Assembly (NCBI GenBank): GCA_016926755.1
Contig: JAFGNZ010000019.1
Span: forward strand, 1 to 61,175
Length of the DNA: 61,175 bases
Origin: Myxococcaceae bacterium
GTDB taxonomy: Bacteria; Myxococcota; Myxococcia; Myxococcales; Myxococcaceae
Direction: 5' to 3'
In this document: positions 49,101 through 56,644 of the stretch, in pieces
Layout of the letters: the number at the start of each line of letters is the position of its first letter
Position numbering within the stretch: position 1 is the first letter of the stretch
The notes under the pieces: generated by a model
Told to the model about the DNA's origin: nothing
Database searches by the model: none
Seen by the model: the letters and a program-made list of their open reading frames with translations, nothing else
Program-made: the position numbers and the translations under genes

Positions 49101-52100
49101 GACCTCCGCGTGCTCATGGGCGCCCAGGCTCGTCTCTCGTGCCCGCGCGAGCAGCGTCCGGAAGGACGGCGCTCCCGAGAGATCGGCCCGCATCGGCAGG
49201 GTGTTGACGAAGAAGCCCACCACCCCCGCCAGCTCCGAGCGCTCCCGGTTGGCGTGAGGCATGCCGACGAGGAACTCTTCCTGGCCGGTGTAGCGGTGGA
49301 GCAATGCCTGGAACGCGGCGAGCATCACCATCGTGGGCGTGACGCGCTCCTGGGCTGCCAGGGCCCGCAGCGCCGCGGTGGTCTCCCTGCCGACCCGGAA
49401 GGGCACGAGTGCGCCGCGGAAGTCCTGGACGGGAGGGCGAGGCCGATCCGTTGGCAGCTCCAGGAGCGGAGGGACCCCGGCGAGCTGCTTCTTCCACCAG
49501 GTGAGCTGCTCCTCCAGCGCTGGAGTCTCGGCCCACTGCCGTTGCCAGGCCGCATAATCGGCATACTGCAGCGCGAGCGCCGGCAGGGCGGGGGGCTGTC
49601 CCCTGGCCAAGGCATCATAGAGGGCTTCCAGCTCGGTGTAGAGCACGTCCATGGACCAGCCGTCCGTGACCGAGTGGTGGAGGTTGAGCAGCAGCACGTG
49701 CTCGTCGTCACCCAGCGCCAGCAGGCCCGCTCGCAGGAGCGGCCCCCGATGGAGGTCGAAGGGGTGTCTCGCGTCGGCCTCGGCGCGTCGCTGGACTTCC
49801 TGCTGCTGCTCTTCTCGCGGCAGCGCCCGCAGCTCGACGCGCTCGAGGTGCAATGCCAGGCGCGCCGCAATCACTTGCATGGGCTGGCCATCGATCTCGG
49901 AGAAGCGGGTGCGCAGGGACTCGTGACGGGAGACGAGCGCCTGGAGGCTCTTCTCCAGCGCGTCGGCGTCGAGCGGCCCGTGCATCCGGAAGAACGCCGG
50001 GTAGTTGTACGCGGCGCTCGCCGGGGCGAGCTGTTGAAGGAACCAGAGCCGCTCCTGGGAGAAGGAGAGCGGCACGACGGCGCCACGGGACGCGGAGGTG
50101 ATGGAGGGGGTGGCCTGCTCCCCGCCCCGAGCCTGGCCCATCAGGTCCGCCAGACCGGCCAGCGTGGGATGAGAGAAGAAGGCGCGCAGGGGAACGTCCA
50201 CCTGGAAGTGCTGGCGGATCCGCGACGTCACCCGCAGGGCGCGCAGCGAGTGCCCTCCCAGCGCGAAGAAGTCGTCATGGAGCCCGACACGGTCCAGTGT
50301 GAGGATCTCCTTCCAGATGGCCGCCAGCGCCTGCTCCGTGGGGGTGCGTGGGGCGACGAACTCCTGCGCCAGCTCCGGACGTGTCCCATCTGGGACTGGC
50401 AGCGCCCGACGGTCCACCTTGCCATTGGGGTTCAAGGGCAGGGCATCCAGCATGACGAAGAAGCCCGGCACCATGTAGGCCGGCAGCTTCCGCGCCAGGT
50501 ACTCTCGCAAGTCCGTGGTGGATGGGGGCGGACCCGCCCGCGGGACGACGTAGGCCACGAGCTGCTTGTCGCCCGGCCCGAGCACGCGCGCAGCGACGAC
50601 GACCTGCCTCACCGCCGGGTGGTCGCTGAGCACGGCTTCGATCTCTCCGAGCTCGATGCGGAAGCCTCGAATCTTGACCTGATGATCGATGCGTCCGAGG
50701 AAATCGAGGACGCCCCCAGGGAGAAATCGGACGAGATCCCCCGTCTTGTAGAGCCGGGCTCCTGGCGCTTGCGAGAAGGGGTTGGGGATGAAGCGCTCCA
50801 CCGTGAGCTCCGGCCGGCGCCAGTACCCTCGGGCCAGGCCTTCTCCGCCGAGATAGAGCTCGCCTGACACGCCTCGAGGAACGGGCCGCTGGTGGCGATC
50901 GAGCACGTAGGCCTGCACATTCGGCAGGGGGCGTCCGAGCGGGATGGAGGTGGCACCCTCCGGCACCTCCGTGACGGGGTGGCGGTGGGAGAAGACGGTG
51001 GTCTCGGTGGGGCCGTACACACTGAAGAGCTGCCGGTTCCCCTTCTCGAGAGCCACTCGGAGCCAGTTGGGATCCAGGGCCTCGCCACCGACGTACACGG
51101 CCCGGAGGGGCCGGAAGAGCAAAGGCTCCTCCCGGACCAGATTGTTGAACACCGCGGGGGTCAGGCAGCACTGGGTGATGGCCTGACGTCGCAGCTCCTC
51201 CCCGAGTGTCTGAGGAGACAGGGTGAGATCTCGCGCGGCGATGACGACGCGGGCTCCGTTGAGGAGCGCGCCCCATATCTCGTACACCGACATGTCGAAT
51301 GAGTAGGACGCGCACTGCAGGAGGCGATCGTCGGGGCGCACGTCGAGGTGGAAGGCGAGCTGGACGACGGAGCGGTGGACAATCTCGACACCTTTCGGAG
51401 TGCCCGTCGAGCCCGAGGTGTAGATGACATAGGCGAGGTTGTCGCTACGGGCCTCGCTCGGCAGTGGGGCCAGCTCCTTGTCCGCAGGAGGACCCTCCGC
51501 TGCGTCGACGCAGAGGAGCTCGAGGCCCTCGAGCGGAAGAGTGGGCGGGGGCGAGCCCACCGCCACCACCACCCTGGCCTGGGCATCCTCGATCAGCCAG
51601 GCCAGGCGCTCGGCGGGAAGCTCTGGGTCGAGGGGCACATAGGCGCCCCCAGCCTCGAGAATGGCGAGCATGGCGATGATCGTCTCGGGCGAGCGCTGGG
51701 TGAGGAGGGCCACTCGGTCCTCGGTCCTCACCCCCCGCTGGCGGAGCGCACTGGCGATCCGATGGGCTCGGCGCTCCAGCTCCCGGTACGTGAGCTGCCG
51801 GTCGCCAGAGACCAATGCCACGGCCTCCGGAGAGCGACGGGCCTGTGCCTGGAAGGCCTCGTGTATCGTTATATTCTTCGGATAATCCGCCCGCGTCTGG
51901 TTCCACTCGTACAGGAGTTGGTGCTCCTGCTCGGGGGACAGCAGCGGGATCGTGGAGATCGGCTGCTCCGGCGCCTCCAGGGCCCCGCGCAGCAATGCCT
52001 CCCAGTGCCCGAGCAGCTGTGCAGCGGACTCCGGCAGGAGCAGCTCGCGGTTGTATTCGAGCTTCAAGCTCAGGCCGGCCCCCAGGTCTCGGGCGGACGC

Positions 52101-53282
52101 GATGAGCTCATAGGCGACGAACGGGAGCTCGATATCAACGGGTGTGAGGGTGAGCGCCGGGCTCGTGAGGGTGGAGGGCCAGGAGTCTCTCAAGACGAAG
52201 AGCACCTGGAAGAGCGGCGGCCGGCTCAGATCTCTCGAGGGGGCCAGCGCCTCGATAAGGTCCTTGAAGGACAGCTCACCATGGGCCTGGGCTTGGATGA
52301 AGTCTTGCTGGGTTCGGAGGACGAGCTGGCGGAAGGAGGGATCATCTCCCACTCGCCCGCGCAACACGACAGGATTTCCAAAATAGCCCAGGAGGTGTCG
52401 CACGCCGGGATGTTGCCGCCCAGCCAGGGGGGTCCCCACGGGGACGTCATCCTGGAGGGTGTAGCGGTAGAGCACGGCCTGCAGGCCCGAGAGCAGCACC
52501 GCGAAGAGCGTGACACCCTCCCTCTCCGCCAGTGCTCTCGCGGCCTGTCCCAGCGCTGGGGATGCAATCCGCTCCGCCGTTCCTCCTGCAAAGGCTTGCA
52601 GGGAGGGGCGAGGCCGATCCACTGGGAGCTCCAGTGCAGGGGTCGCCCCCTGGAGCTGCTCCCGCCACCAGGCGAGCTGCCGCGCGATCAGCTCCCCGCG
52701 CAGGTGCTCGCGCTGCCAGATCGCATGATCCCGGTATTGTAGCTCGAGCGCAGGCACGTCCGCCGATCGCCCCTCACAGCGCGCCGTGTACAGGGAAAAG
52801 AGCTCGGAGAAGAGCAGGCCGAGGGTCCAGTCTCCATCCGAGATGAGATGGTGCATCGTCACCACGAGCAGATGCCGCTGGAGATCCAGCCGCACCAGAC
52901 AGACCCGCCAGAGGGGACCGTGCTCCAGATCGAAAGGGCGGGAGACCTCCTCGCGAGCGAGGGACAGTGCCCTCTCCTCGAGCCCTTGTGCTCCCTCCTG
53001 CGCGGCGGTCCTCGCGTCTTCCTCGCGCCAGGGGAGCTCGATCTCGGGAGCAATTCGCTGAGCGGGCTGCTCGCCCATTTCGACAAAGGCTGTCCGGAGG
53101 ATCTCGTGTCGCCGCGCGACCTCGACGAGTGTCTGTTTCAACACGTGCACGTCGAGCTGCCCATGGAGCCAGGCGCCCGCACGCTCATGGAAGGCCGGTG
53201 CGGCGCCATGGAGCTTGGACAGGAACCACATGCGTTCCTGCTCGAACGAGAGAGGGAGGTGGTGGGAATGATTCATAATCAC
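43176..53282 (-). CDS. Hybrid NRPS-PKS with terminal thioesterase
   Basis: The 3,368-aa protein reads C-A-PCP-C-A-PCP-KS-AT-ACP-TE. Landmarks are HHLISDGD (about 144), YTSGSTGTPKG (624), LGGHSL (1007), HHSVTDG (1204), FTSGSTGRPKG (1681), LGGHSLL (2064), the KS nucleophile in TACSTSLVAIH (about 2299), the AT motif GHSLGEYAA (2749), the ACP site DVGGSSL (3054) and the TE elbow GGHSSGGAVAYEMA (about 3197). Pocket residues D-M-Y-C-Y-G-V-V-F and D-T-F-Y-I-A-A-T-F give no confident amino acid. No ketoreductase is present, so the last two carbons keep a beta-keto group before release. The first condensation domain is divergent (GNPVVLR where others have VNTLVLR). The start is GTG 53282 with a weak ribosome site; ATG 53276 is an alternative. 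As the only synthase with a TE, it is the likely end of the line. Confidence 0.93.
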   Translation of the reverse strand: MIMNHSHHLPLSFEQERMWFLSKLHGAAPAFHERAGAWLHGQLDVHVLKQTLVEVARRHEILRTAFVEMGEQPAQRIAPEIELPWREEDARTAAQEGAQGLEERALSLAREEVSRPFDLEHGPLWRVCLVRLDLQRHLLVVTMHHLISDGDWTLGLLFSELFSLYTARCEGRSADVPALELQYRDHAIWQREHLRGELIARQLAWWREQLQGATPALELPVDRPRPSLQAFAGGTAERIASPALGQAARALAEREGVTLFAVLLSGLQAVLYRYTLQDDVPVGTPLAGRQHPGVRHLLGYFGNPVVLRGRVGDDPSFRQLVLRTQQDFIQAQAHGELSFKDLIEALAPSRDLSRPPLFQVLFVLRDSWPSTLTSPALTLTPVDIELPFVAYELIASARDLGAGLSLKLEYNRELLLPESAAQLLGHWEALLRGALEAPEQPISTIPLLSPEQEHQLLYEWNQTRADYPKNITIHEAFQAQARRSPEAVALVSGDRQLTYRELERRAHRIASALRQRGVRTEDRVALLTQRSPETIIAMLAILEAGGAYVPLDPELPAERLAWLIEDAQARVVVAVGSPPPTLPLEGLELLCVDAAEGPPADKELAPLPSEARSDNLAYVIYTSGSTGTPKGVEIVHRSVVQLAFHLDVRPDDRLLQCASYSFDMSVYEIWGALLNGARVVIAARDLTLSPQTLGEELRRQAITQCCLTPAVFNNLVREEPLLFRPLRAVYVGGEALDPNWLRVALEKGNRQLFSVYGPTETTVFSHRHPVTEVPEGATSIPLGRPLPNVQAYVLDRHQRPVPRGVSGELYLGGEGLARGYWRRPELTVERFIPNPFSQAPGARLYKTGDLVRFLPGGVLDFLGRIDHQVKIRGFRIELGEIEAVLSDHPAVRQVVVAARVLGPGDKQLVAYVVPRAGPPPSTTDLREYLARKLPAYMVPGFFVMLDALPLNPNGKVDRRALPVPDGTRPELAQEFVAPRTPTEQALAAIWKEILTLDRVGLHDDFFALGGHSLRALRVTSRIRQHFQVDVPLRAFFSHPTLAGLADLMGQARGGEQATPSITSASRGAVVPLSFSQERLWFLQQLAPASAAYNYPAFFRMHGPLDADALEKSLQALVSRHESLRTRFSEIDGQPMQVIAARLALHLERVELRALPREEQQQEVQRRAEADARHPFDLHRGPLLRAGLLALGDDEHVLLLNLHHSVTDGWSMDVLYTELEALYDALARGQPPALPALALQYADYAAWQRQWAETPALEEQLTWWKKQLAGVPPLLELPTDRPRPPVQDFRGALVPFRVGRETTAALRALAAQERVTPTMVMLAAFQALLHRYTGQEEFLVGMPHANRERSELAGVVGFFVNTLPMRADLSGAPSFRTLLARARETSLGAHEHAEVPFERLVKELRPERDLSTLPLVQVMFAPQVSKLGRMKLPGLGVEPLALDPGRATFDLTLLSWEEPDALAGQWEYSTALFARSTLERMAGHLCRLLEEAVRQPDARLSGLPILGEEERQRLLVQWNDTTAAYPRDSTIPEAFAEHVLRAPEAVAVRFGAQQLTYRQLDLRANQLAWRLRRMGVGPDSRVALAMERSLELVVALVGILKAGGAYVPLDTDYPRERLALMLEDARPDALVTTTALLPKLPAQGLPHLLLDEARLEEEPASAPDSGVTARNLAYISFTSGSTGRPKGVCIEHRSVLRLVKNIRYAELGPGETLLLASILSFDTSTFELWGSLLTGATLAVFPPHPPADALELAEVIARHGVTCLYLSSGLFSQAVDMAAQRLASVRHIIVAGDVLSAPHARRMVELGVTVTNAYGPTECTTFATTCRMEPHSRVEDPVPLGQPISNTAVYVLDGHMQPVPIGVAAELYLGGDGLARGYVGQPALTAERFVPDPFGSAPGGRLYRTGDRVRWRGDGSLEFLGRLDTQVKVRGHRIELAEVEGALLSFPSVSKAVAVAREDAPGQKRLVGYVAAPPELDMAALRAHLAERLPRYMLPSALVRLETLPLTLTGKIDRRALPAPSTARPGTEQSFVAPRSALEHALGAIWREVLGLERVGVDDPFFELGGHSLLLAQVRARIRERLERDIGLVTLFQYPTIRQLAAHLSPGEREAPRGSAAQEGAGSALARRDHAIAIIGMAGRFPGARSPRELWELLREGREGLRHFPRESLRASDVPPELLRAPSFVPALGMLEDAACFDAAFFGYSPQEAQLTDPQQRLFLECCWEALEDSGYDPRRYPGGIGVFGGAGVPRYWLQRVASLGAPQGSSGDYRAIVGNGNDFLATRVAYKLGLRGPALSLQTACSTSLVAIHLACQSLLSRQCDMALAGGVSLFSLGPSGYPYEEGGILSPDGSCRPFDAQARGTVPGSGVAVVVLKRLEDALANGDTVHAVILGSALNNDGAQKVGYTAPSIEGQAEVIIRAQAAAGVSPETLGYVEAHGTATPLGDPIEVAALTKAFRRATTAKQACALGSLKSNLGHLDAAAGVTGLLKVALSLEHELIPATLHFQRPNPELALEDSPFFVNAQPRPWPRGERPRRAAVSAFGLGGTNAHAILEEAPPRAPSGPSRPWQLLTLSARTSAALETITDRLSAHLRQQPELPLPDVAFTLQQGRAAFEHRRVVVCQEREDAVSALASRESAKVFDGVVQPQPPQVIFMFPGGGTQQVGMGRALYQGEPVYREALDRCADLFIRELGGDLRSLLFVEEAERAEATAQLLRPSLNMASIFSTEYALAQLLLSWGLRPSALTGHSLGEYAAATLAGVLSLEDAVALVALRGRLCDTMPESAMLSVPLPEEALSARWAQGVSVAAINGPAHCVVAGRKEAIEQLEAKLRAGGIEAQRLWLAGASHSPLVEPFAARLTERAALMKLQAPVTPLISNLTGTWMSAADALDPSYWARHLRGAVRFADGLSTVLALPAPVLIEVGPGRVLASLARLHPEAGKARLVTSTLSTPGAGRGDLEALLDAVGKFWCVGGELDWAAFSREERRRRVPLPTYPFERLEHLLGVEPRVQPPPAPLMKTSPVGRDTLEQAMAELWREVLGVRSVRPDDHFFDVGGSSLIALQLRTRVKEKLGVMLPVHALVENPRFTQLLAAVRRASTAAPSSPEVPAAERGRLLVCLQAGAAETPPLYLVQPIGGTVYSYMSLARQLGPQQPVYAFRASGIEPGEPIHPDVPTMAAHNIAELLERQPRGPFQLGGHSSGGAVAYEMARQLLQRGLEVSAVLLLDTPALPLSQLQVDQPEELLRLVDPFRERAPAAWEGFASAVAKDSPFRELLLVHAHALAAYSPRRSQLPLVYLRARERNEVLEPHAERWWMDHTDGAFSMHSVPGDHFTMMESPHVAAVARLVRQNLMRGGERSDPHSEGVRNH

Positions 53283-53357
53283 GGATGAGGGTTCAGAGTT
53301 GGTGTCAGCATTCTAACGCTCCGTGAACCCTGTTGCTTTCACCTCCTCCGATTTTCA

Positions 53358-53422
53358 TTTCCGTGCAGCGCGGGTGTGAAAAGGCATTCGGAGTTCACTT
53401 TCCGTGCAGCGCTGATGTGAAA
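53358..53422. promoter_or_regulatory. Pair of 24-bp direct repeats, candidate operators
   Basis: Two copies of TTTCCGTGCAGCGC-nnn-TGTGAAA lie at 53358-53381 and 53399-53422. They are identical except for two of the three spacer bases, and their starts are 41 bp apart, close to four helical turns. They stand 76-140 bp upstream of the NRPS-PKS start and about 150-215 bp upstream of the divergent histidine kinase. A nearby CTTTCAC (about 53335) is the reverse of GTGAAAG. This arrangement is typical of a regulator binding two sites on one DNA face. The rest of 53283-53574 shows no gene. Confidence 0.6.
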
Positions 53423-53574
53423 GAGGAAGCGGACAGGAACTGGGGGGAGCGAAGCGCAGAAGGTGCTCCAGCGGCGGCAGGGCCCTGGTAGAGTGCGGCA
53501 GCGGGTGGTTCCCCTCATGACAGTTGCGCACGGGCTGGCATATATTCGAGGCGCCTCGGCTCCCTGGGGGGGTC

Positions 53575-54831
53575 ATGTCACATACTAGACACAATCCGCT
53601 GGCGCCTGAGTGCTCGTGCCAGTCCGTTCGCGCAGACGAAGCGCTCTTCCAGGGCCAGCACCGGCGGCTCCTTCGATCGATCCTGGCCACCCTCTCCGAA
53701 GGCATCTCCATCACCGATGCCAGGGGGACCCTCCTCTATTCCAGCCCCTATGCCAACCAGCTGTTCGGCGTCCGCGGCCTGGCCACCGAGCCCGCGCAAG
53801 GGAACACCCTCGGGCTCTTCTGCTCGGATGAGCAGACGCCCTTCCCGCGCGAACAGCTGCCCCTCTGGCGGGCGTTGAAGGGAGAGGAGGTCCGGGATGT
53901 GGACCTGTTCATCCGCAACGAGAACGTGCCGCAAGGCAGGCACGTCCGCTGCCATGGCATCCCGCTGCGCGATGAGCAGGGGCGGATCATTGGCGGCATG
54001 TCGCTCGTGAAGGACCTGGACAAGGCCCGCCGGAGCGAAGAGGAGAAGCGCTGCAAGCCCAACGAAGAGCTCGAGCGCCGCATCGTCGAGCGCACCGCCG
54101 AGCTCGAGTTCGCCAACCGCGAGCTGGAGGCCTTCGCCTACTCCGTGGCTCATGATCTGCGCACCCCGCTGCGCGCCATCACCCACTTCAGCGACGCGAT
54201 GACGGAGGACTGCGCCGGCCAGCTGGACGCGATGGGCCTGGACTACCTGCGGCGCATCCGCGGCGGGACCCAGCGCATGTCCGAGCTCATCGACGGCATC
54301 CTGGCGCTCTCGCGGGTCCACCGCACGGCGCTGGTGTCCAGCCAGTGCGATCTGTCGGCCCTGGCGCGGGCCGTCTCCGAGCAACTCCAGACCCAATACC
54401 CCAGGCGCACCGTGCGCTTCACCCTCCAGGAGGGGCTGGTGGACCGGGGCGACCCGCAGCTGCTGCGCTCCGTGTTGGAGAACCTGCTGGGCAATGCCTG
54501 GAAGTTCACGCGCGAGCGCCCCGTGGCCGAGATTGAGTTCGGCGCGACGCAGGGGCAAGGGGTCCGCACCTACTTCGTGAAGGACAACGGCGCTGGCTTC
54601 GAGATGGCCTACCAGCACAAGCTGTTTGGCGTCTTCCAGCGGCTGCACGCGCAGTCGGAGTTCGAGGGCAACGGCATAGGTCTGGCCACGGCGCAGCGCA
54701 TCATCCGCCGCCATGGCGGGCGCATCTGGGGCGAGGGCCAGCCAGACCAGGGCGCCAGCTTCTTCTTCACCCTGAACGAGTTCCCTCTCCCCTCATCCAC
54801 CGTCGTTCCCCCTGGATCCCCCCATGACTGA
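53575..54831 (+). CDS. PAS sensor histidine kinase
   Basis: The 418-aa protein has a PAS domain (about 30-145, GISITDARGTLLYSSPYANQLFG), a coiled linker with the motif ERRIVERTAELEFANRELE, a HisKA site in YSVAHDLRTPLRAITH, and a HATPase domain (LENLLGNAWKFT, DNGAGFEMAY, GNGIGLATAQRIIRRHGG). It is soluble by inspection. I start at ATG 53575, which follows a G-rich ribosome-site-like run, rather than TTG 53524. It is divergent from the NRPS-PKS gene and shares its repeat-bearing control region. The stop overlaps the receiver remnant. Confidence 0.9.
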   Translation: MSHTRHNPLAPECSCQSVRADEALFQGQHRRLLRSILATLSEGISITDARGTLLYSSPYANQLFGVRGLATEPAQGNTLGLFCSDEQTPFPREQLPLWRALKGEEVRDVDLFIRNENVPQGRHVRCHGIPLRDEQGRIIGGMSLVKDLDKARRSEEEKRCKPNEELERRIVERTAELEFANRELEAFAYSVAHDLRTPLRAITHFSDAMTEDCAGQLDAMGLDYLRRIRGGTQRMSELIDGILALSRVHRTALVSSQCDLSALARAVSEQLQTQYPRRTVRFTLQEGLVDRGDPQLLRSVLENLLGNAWKFTRERPVAEIEFGATQGQGVRTYFVKDNGAGFEMAYQHKLFGVFQRLHAQSEFEGNGIGLATAQRIIRRHGGRIWGEGQPDQGASFFFTLNEFPLPSSTVVPPGSPHD

Positions 54832-54952
54832 GGCCCACCATCGTGCCATTCTCCTGGCGGAGGAGCTTCCAGACGACGAGGTGCTGACCCTGCGAGCCTT
54901 GCGCAAGAGCGACATCCGCGATCCCAATCGAGCTACGCGAGGCGCGGGATGA
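54824..54952 (+). pseudogene. Remnant of a receiver (response-regulator) gene
   Basis: A 42-codon frame begins at ATG 54824 inside the end of the kinase gene and ends at TGA 54952, overlapping the next gene by four bases. It reads AILLAEELPDDEVLTLRALRKSDI, which is the first strand and helix of a receiver (compare the common ILLVEDxPDDEVLTLRALRKSNI), then stops. The phospho-acceptor strand and everything after it are missing. It looks like a kinase-receiver-kinase set in which the middle receiver suffered an internal deletion. Confidence 0.6.
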
Positions 54953-56475
54953 GTGCACAGTCTTTGCGGCTGCTCCTCGTGGAGGACTCCGAGGACGATG
55001 CCACACTGTTGCTGCGCGAGCTGCGGCGCAGCGGCTACGAAGTCTCCCACACCCGTGTCGAGACGCGGGAGGAGCTGGCGCGCGCGCTGGGCGCAGGGCC
55101 CTGGGACGTCGTCATCGCGGACTATGCGCTGCCCCACTTCGATGGCCTGAGCGCGTTCTCCCTGGTGCGTCAGCGAGGGCTGGATGTGCCATTCCTCATC
55201 GTGTCGGGGAAGATCGGCGAGGACGTGGCGGTGGCCGCGATGAAGGCGGGCGTCCACGACTTCGTGCTCAAGGATCGGCTGGGGCGGCTGGGCCCGGCGG
55301 TGGCGCGCGAGCTGCGCGAGGCCGAGCTGCGCGCCGAGCGCCGCAAGATGCAGGAGCAGCTGATGCTGTCGGATCGGCTGGCCTCGCTGGGCATGCTCGC
55401 CGCCAGCGTGGCGCATGAGCTCAACAACCCGCTCGCCTCGGTGATGATGAACCTGGAGTTCAGCTTGTCCAACGCCCAGGAGCAGGGGGGCGCCCAGGAG
55501 TCCCTGCAGGCGCTGCGCGAGGCGTACTCGTGCGCCGGGCTCATCCGGGACATCATCCGCGACATCAAGATCTTCTCCCGCCCCGAAGGGCAGCACTTCG
55601 GCCCGACGGACGTGCACCGGGTGCTGGACTCGGCGCTGCGCATGGCGCACAACCAGCTCTTCCACCGGGCCCGGCTCCTGAAGGACTACGGGGAGCTTCC
55701 TCCCGTCCACGGCGGCGAGGCGCGGCTGGGGCAGGTCTTCCTCAACCTCATCATCAACGCGGCCCAGGCCGTCCCCGAGGGCCGCAGGGACGAGCATGAG
55801 ATCCGGGTGGTGACGCGGCGGGCCGGCGAGCTGGTGAGGGTGGAGATCCGCGACACCGGGGCAGGCATTCCGCCGGAGCTGCGCGAGCGGATCTTCGAGC
55901 CCTTCTTCACCACGAAGCCAATGGGGGTGGGCACCGGGCTGGGGCTGTCCATCTGCCGCCGCCTCGTCACCGAGATGGATGGGAGCATCGGCGTGGACAG
56001 CGAGCCAGGCCGGGGCAGCATGTTCTGGATCCACCTGCGCGTGGCCCGGGAGCAGGAGGCCTCGCGGGAGGTGAAGGCGAAGTCCGCCCGCCAGGGGCTG
56101 GGAGTGATGGTGCTCGACGACGAGGCGGCCGTGGGCAAGGCCTTGCGCAGGCTGCTGAGCTCGCGGCACGAGGTCACCACGTTCGACCGGGCCCAGGATG
56201 CGCTGGCGTACATCACCGCGGGCCGCCGCTTCGACGCCATCCTCTGCGATCTGATGATGCCGGAGATGAGCGGCGCCCAGTTCCATCATGAGCTGGAGCG
56301 GCTGGCTCCGGAGCAGGCCCAGCGGGTCATCTTCATGACGGGAGGGGCCTTCACGGAAGAGACGCGCGCCTTCCTGAGCACGGCGCGCAACCCCTGCATG
56401 GACAAGCCGCTCGACATCCAGCGGCTGCTCTCCATGCTGGAGGCGCTGCCCGCGGGCGCACCCTCACGGGGATAG
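54949..56475 (+). CDS. Receiver-kinase-receiver hybrid sensor kinase
   Basis: The 508-aa protein has an N-terminal receiver (LLLVEDSEDDA; Asp in VVIADYALPHFDG; Lys in FVLKDRLG), a HisKA region with SVAHELNNPLASV, a HATPase domain (FLNLIINAAQAV, DTGAGIPPEL, GTGLGLSICRRL) and a C-terminal receiver (VMVLDDEAAVGK; Asp in AILCDLMMPEMSG; Lys in MDKPLD). It has no input or membrane domain, so the N-terminal receiver is the likely input, probably from the adjacent kinase. Its ATGA start overlaps the receiver remnant. Confidence 0.92.
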   Translation: MSAQSLRLLLVEDSEDDATLLLRELRRSGYEVSHTRVETREELARALGAGPWDVVIADYALPHFDGLSAFSLVRQRGLDVPFLIVSGKIGEDVAVAAMKAGVHDFVLKDRLGRLGPAVARELREAELRAERRKMQEQLMLSDRLASLGMLAASVAHELNNPLASVMMNLEFSLSNAQEQGGAQESLQALREAYSCAGLIRDIIRDIKIFSRPEGQHFGPTDVHRVLDSALRMAHNQLFHRARLLKDYGELPPVHGGEARLGQVFLNLIINAAQAVPEGRRDEHEIRVVTRRAGELVRVEIRDTGAGIPPELRERIFEPFFTTKPMGVGTGLGLSICRRLVTEMDGSIGVDSEPGRGSMFWIHLRVAREQEASREVKAKSARQGLGVMVLDDEAAVGKALRRLLSSRHEVTTFDRAQDALAYITAGRRFDAILCDLMMPEMSGAQFHHELERLAPEQAQRVIFMTGGAFTEETRAFLSTARNPCMDKPLDIQRLLSMLEALPAGAPSRG

Positions 56476-56519
56476 CGGTAGAGGTAGGTATGTCCTGTCG
56501 CGCCGCCAGCGTCTCCGGG

Positions 56520-56572
56520 CTGCCTGTCTCGTGGCCAGCGCTCGATGTGTCCCCTTGGGGGCGGACAGGCAG
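56520..56572. promoter_or_regulatory. Inverted repeats upstream of exporter operon
   Basis: CTGCCTGTC (56520-56528) and GACAGGCAG (56564-56572) are a perfect 9-bp inverted repeat, and TGTCC (56548-56552) with GGACA (56563-56567) forms an inner one. They lie in the 169-base gap before the HlyD-type gene and may be an operator or a leader hairpin. Confidence 0.35.
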
Positions 56573-56644
56573 GCGCCTCGTGGAGCCCGCCACGCCTGGG
56601 AGGCCTCCCTAACTTCCCTCGTGGGTCTGCGACGCGGAGGTACC

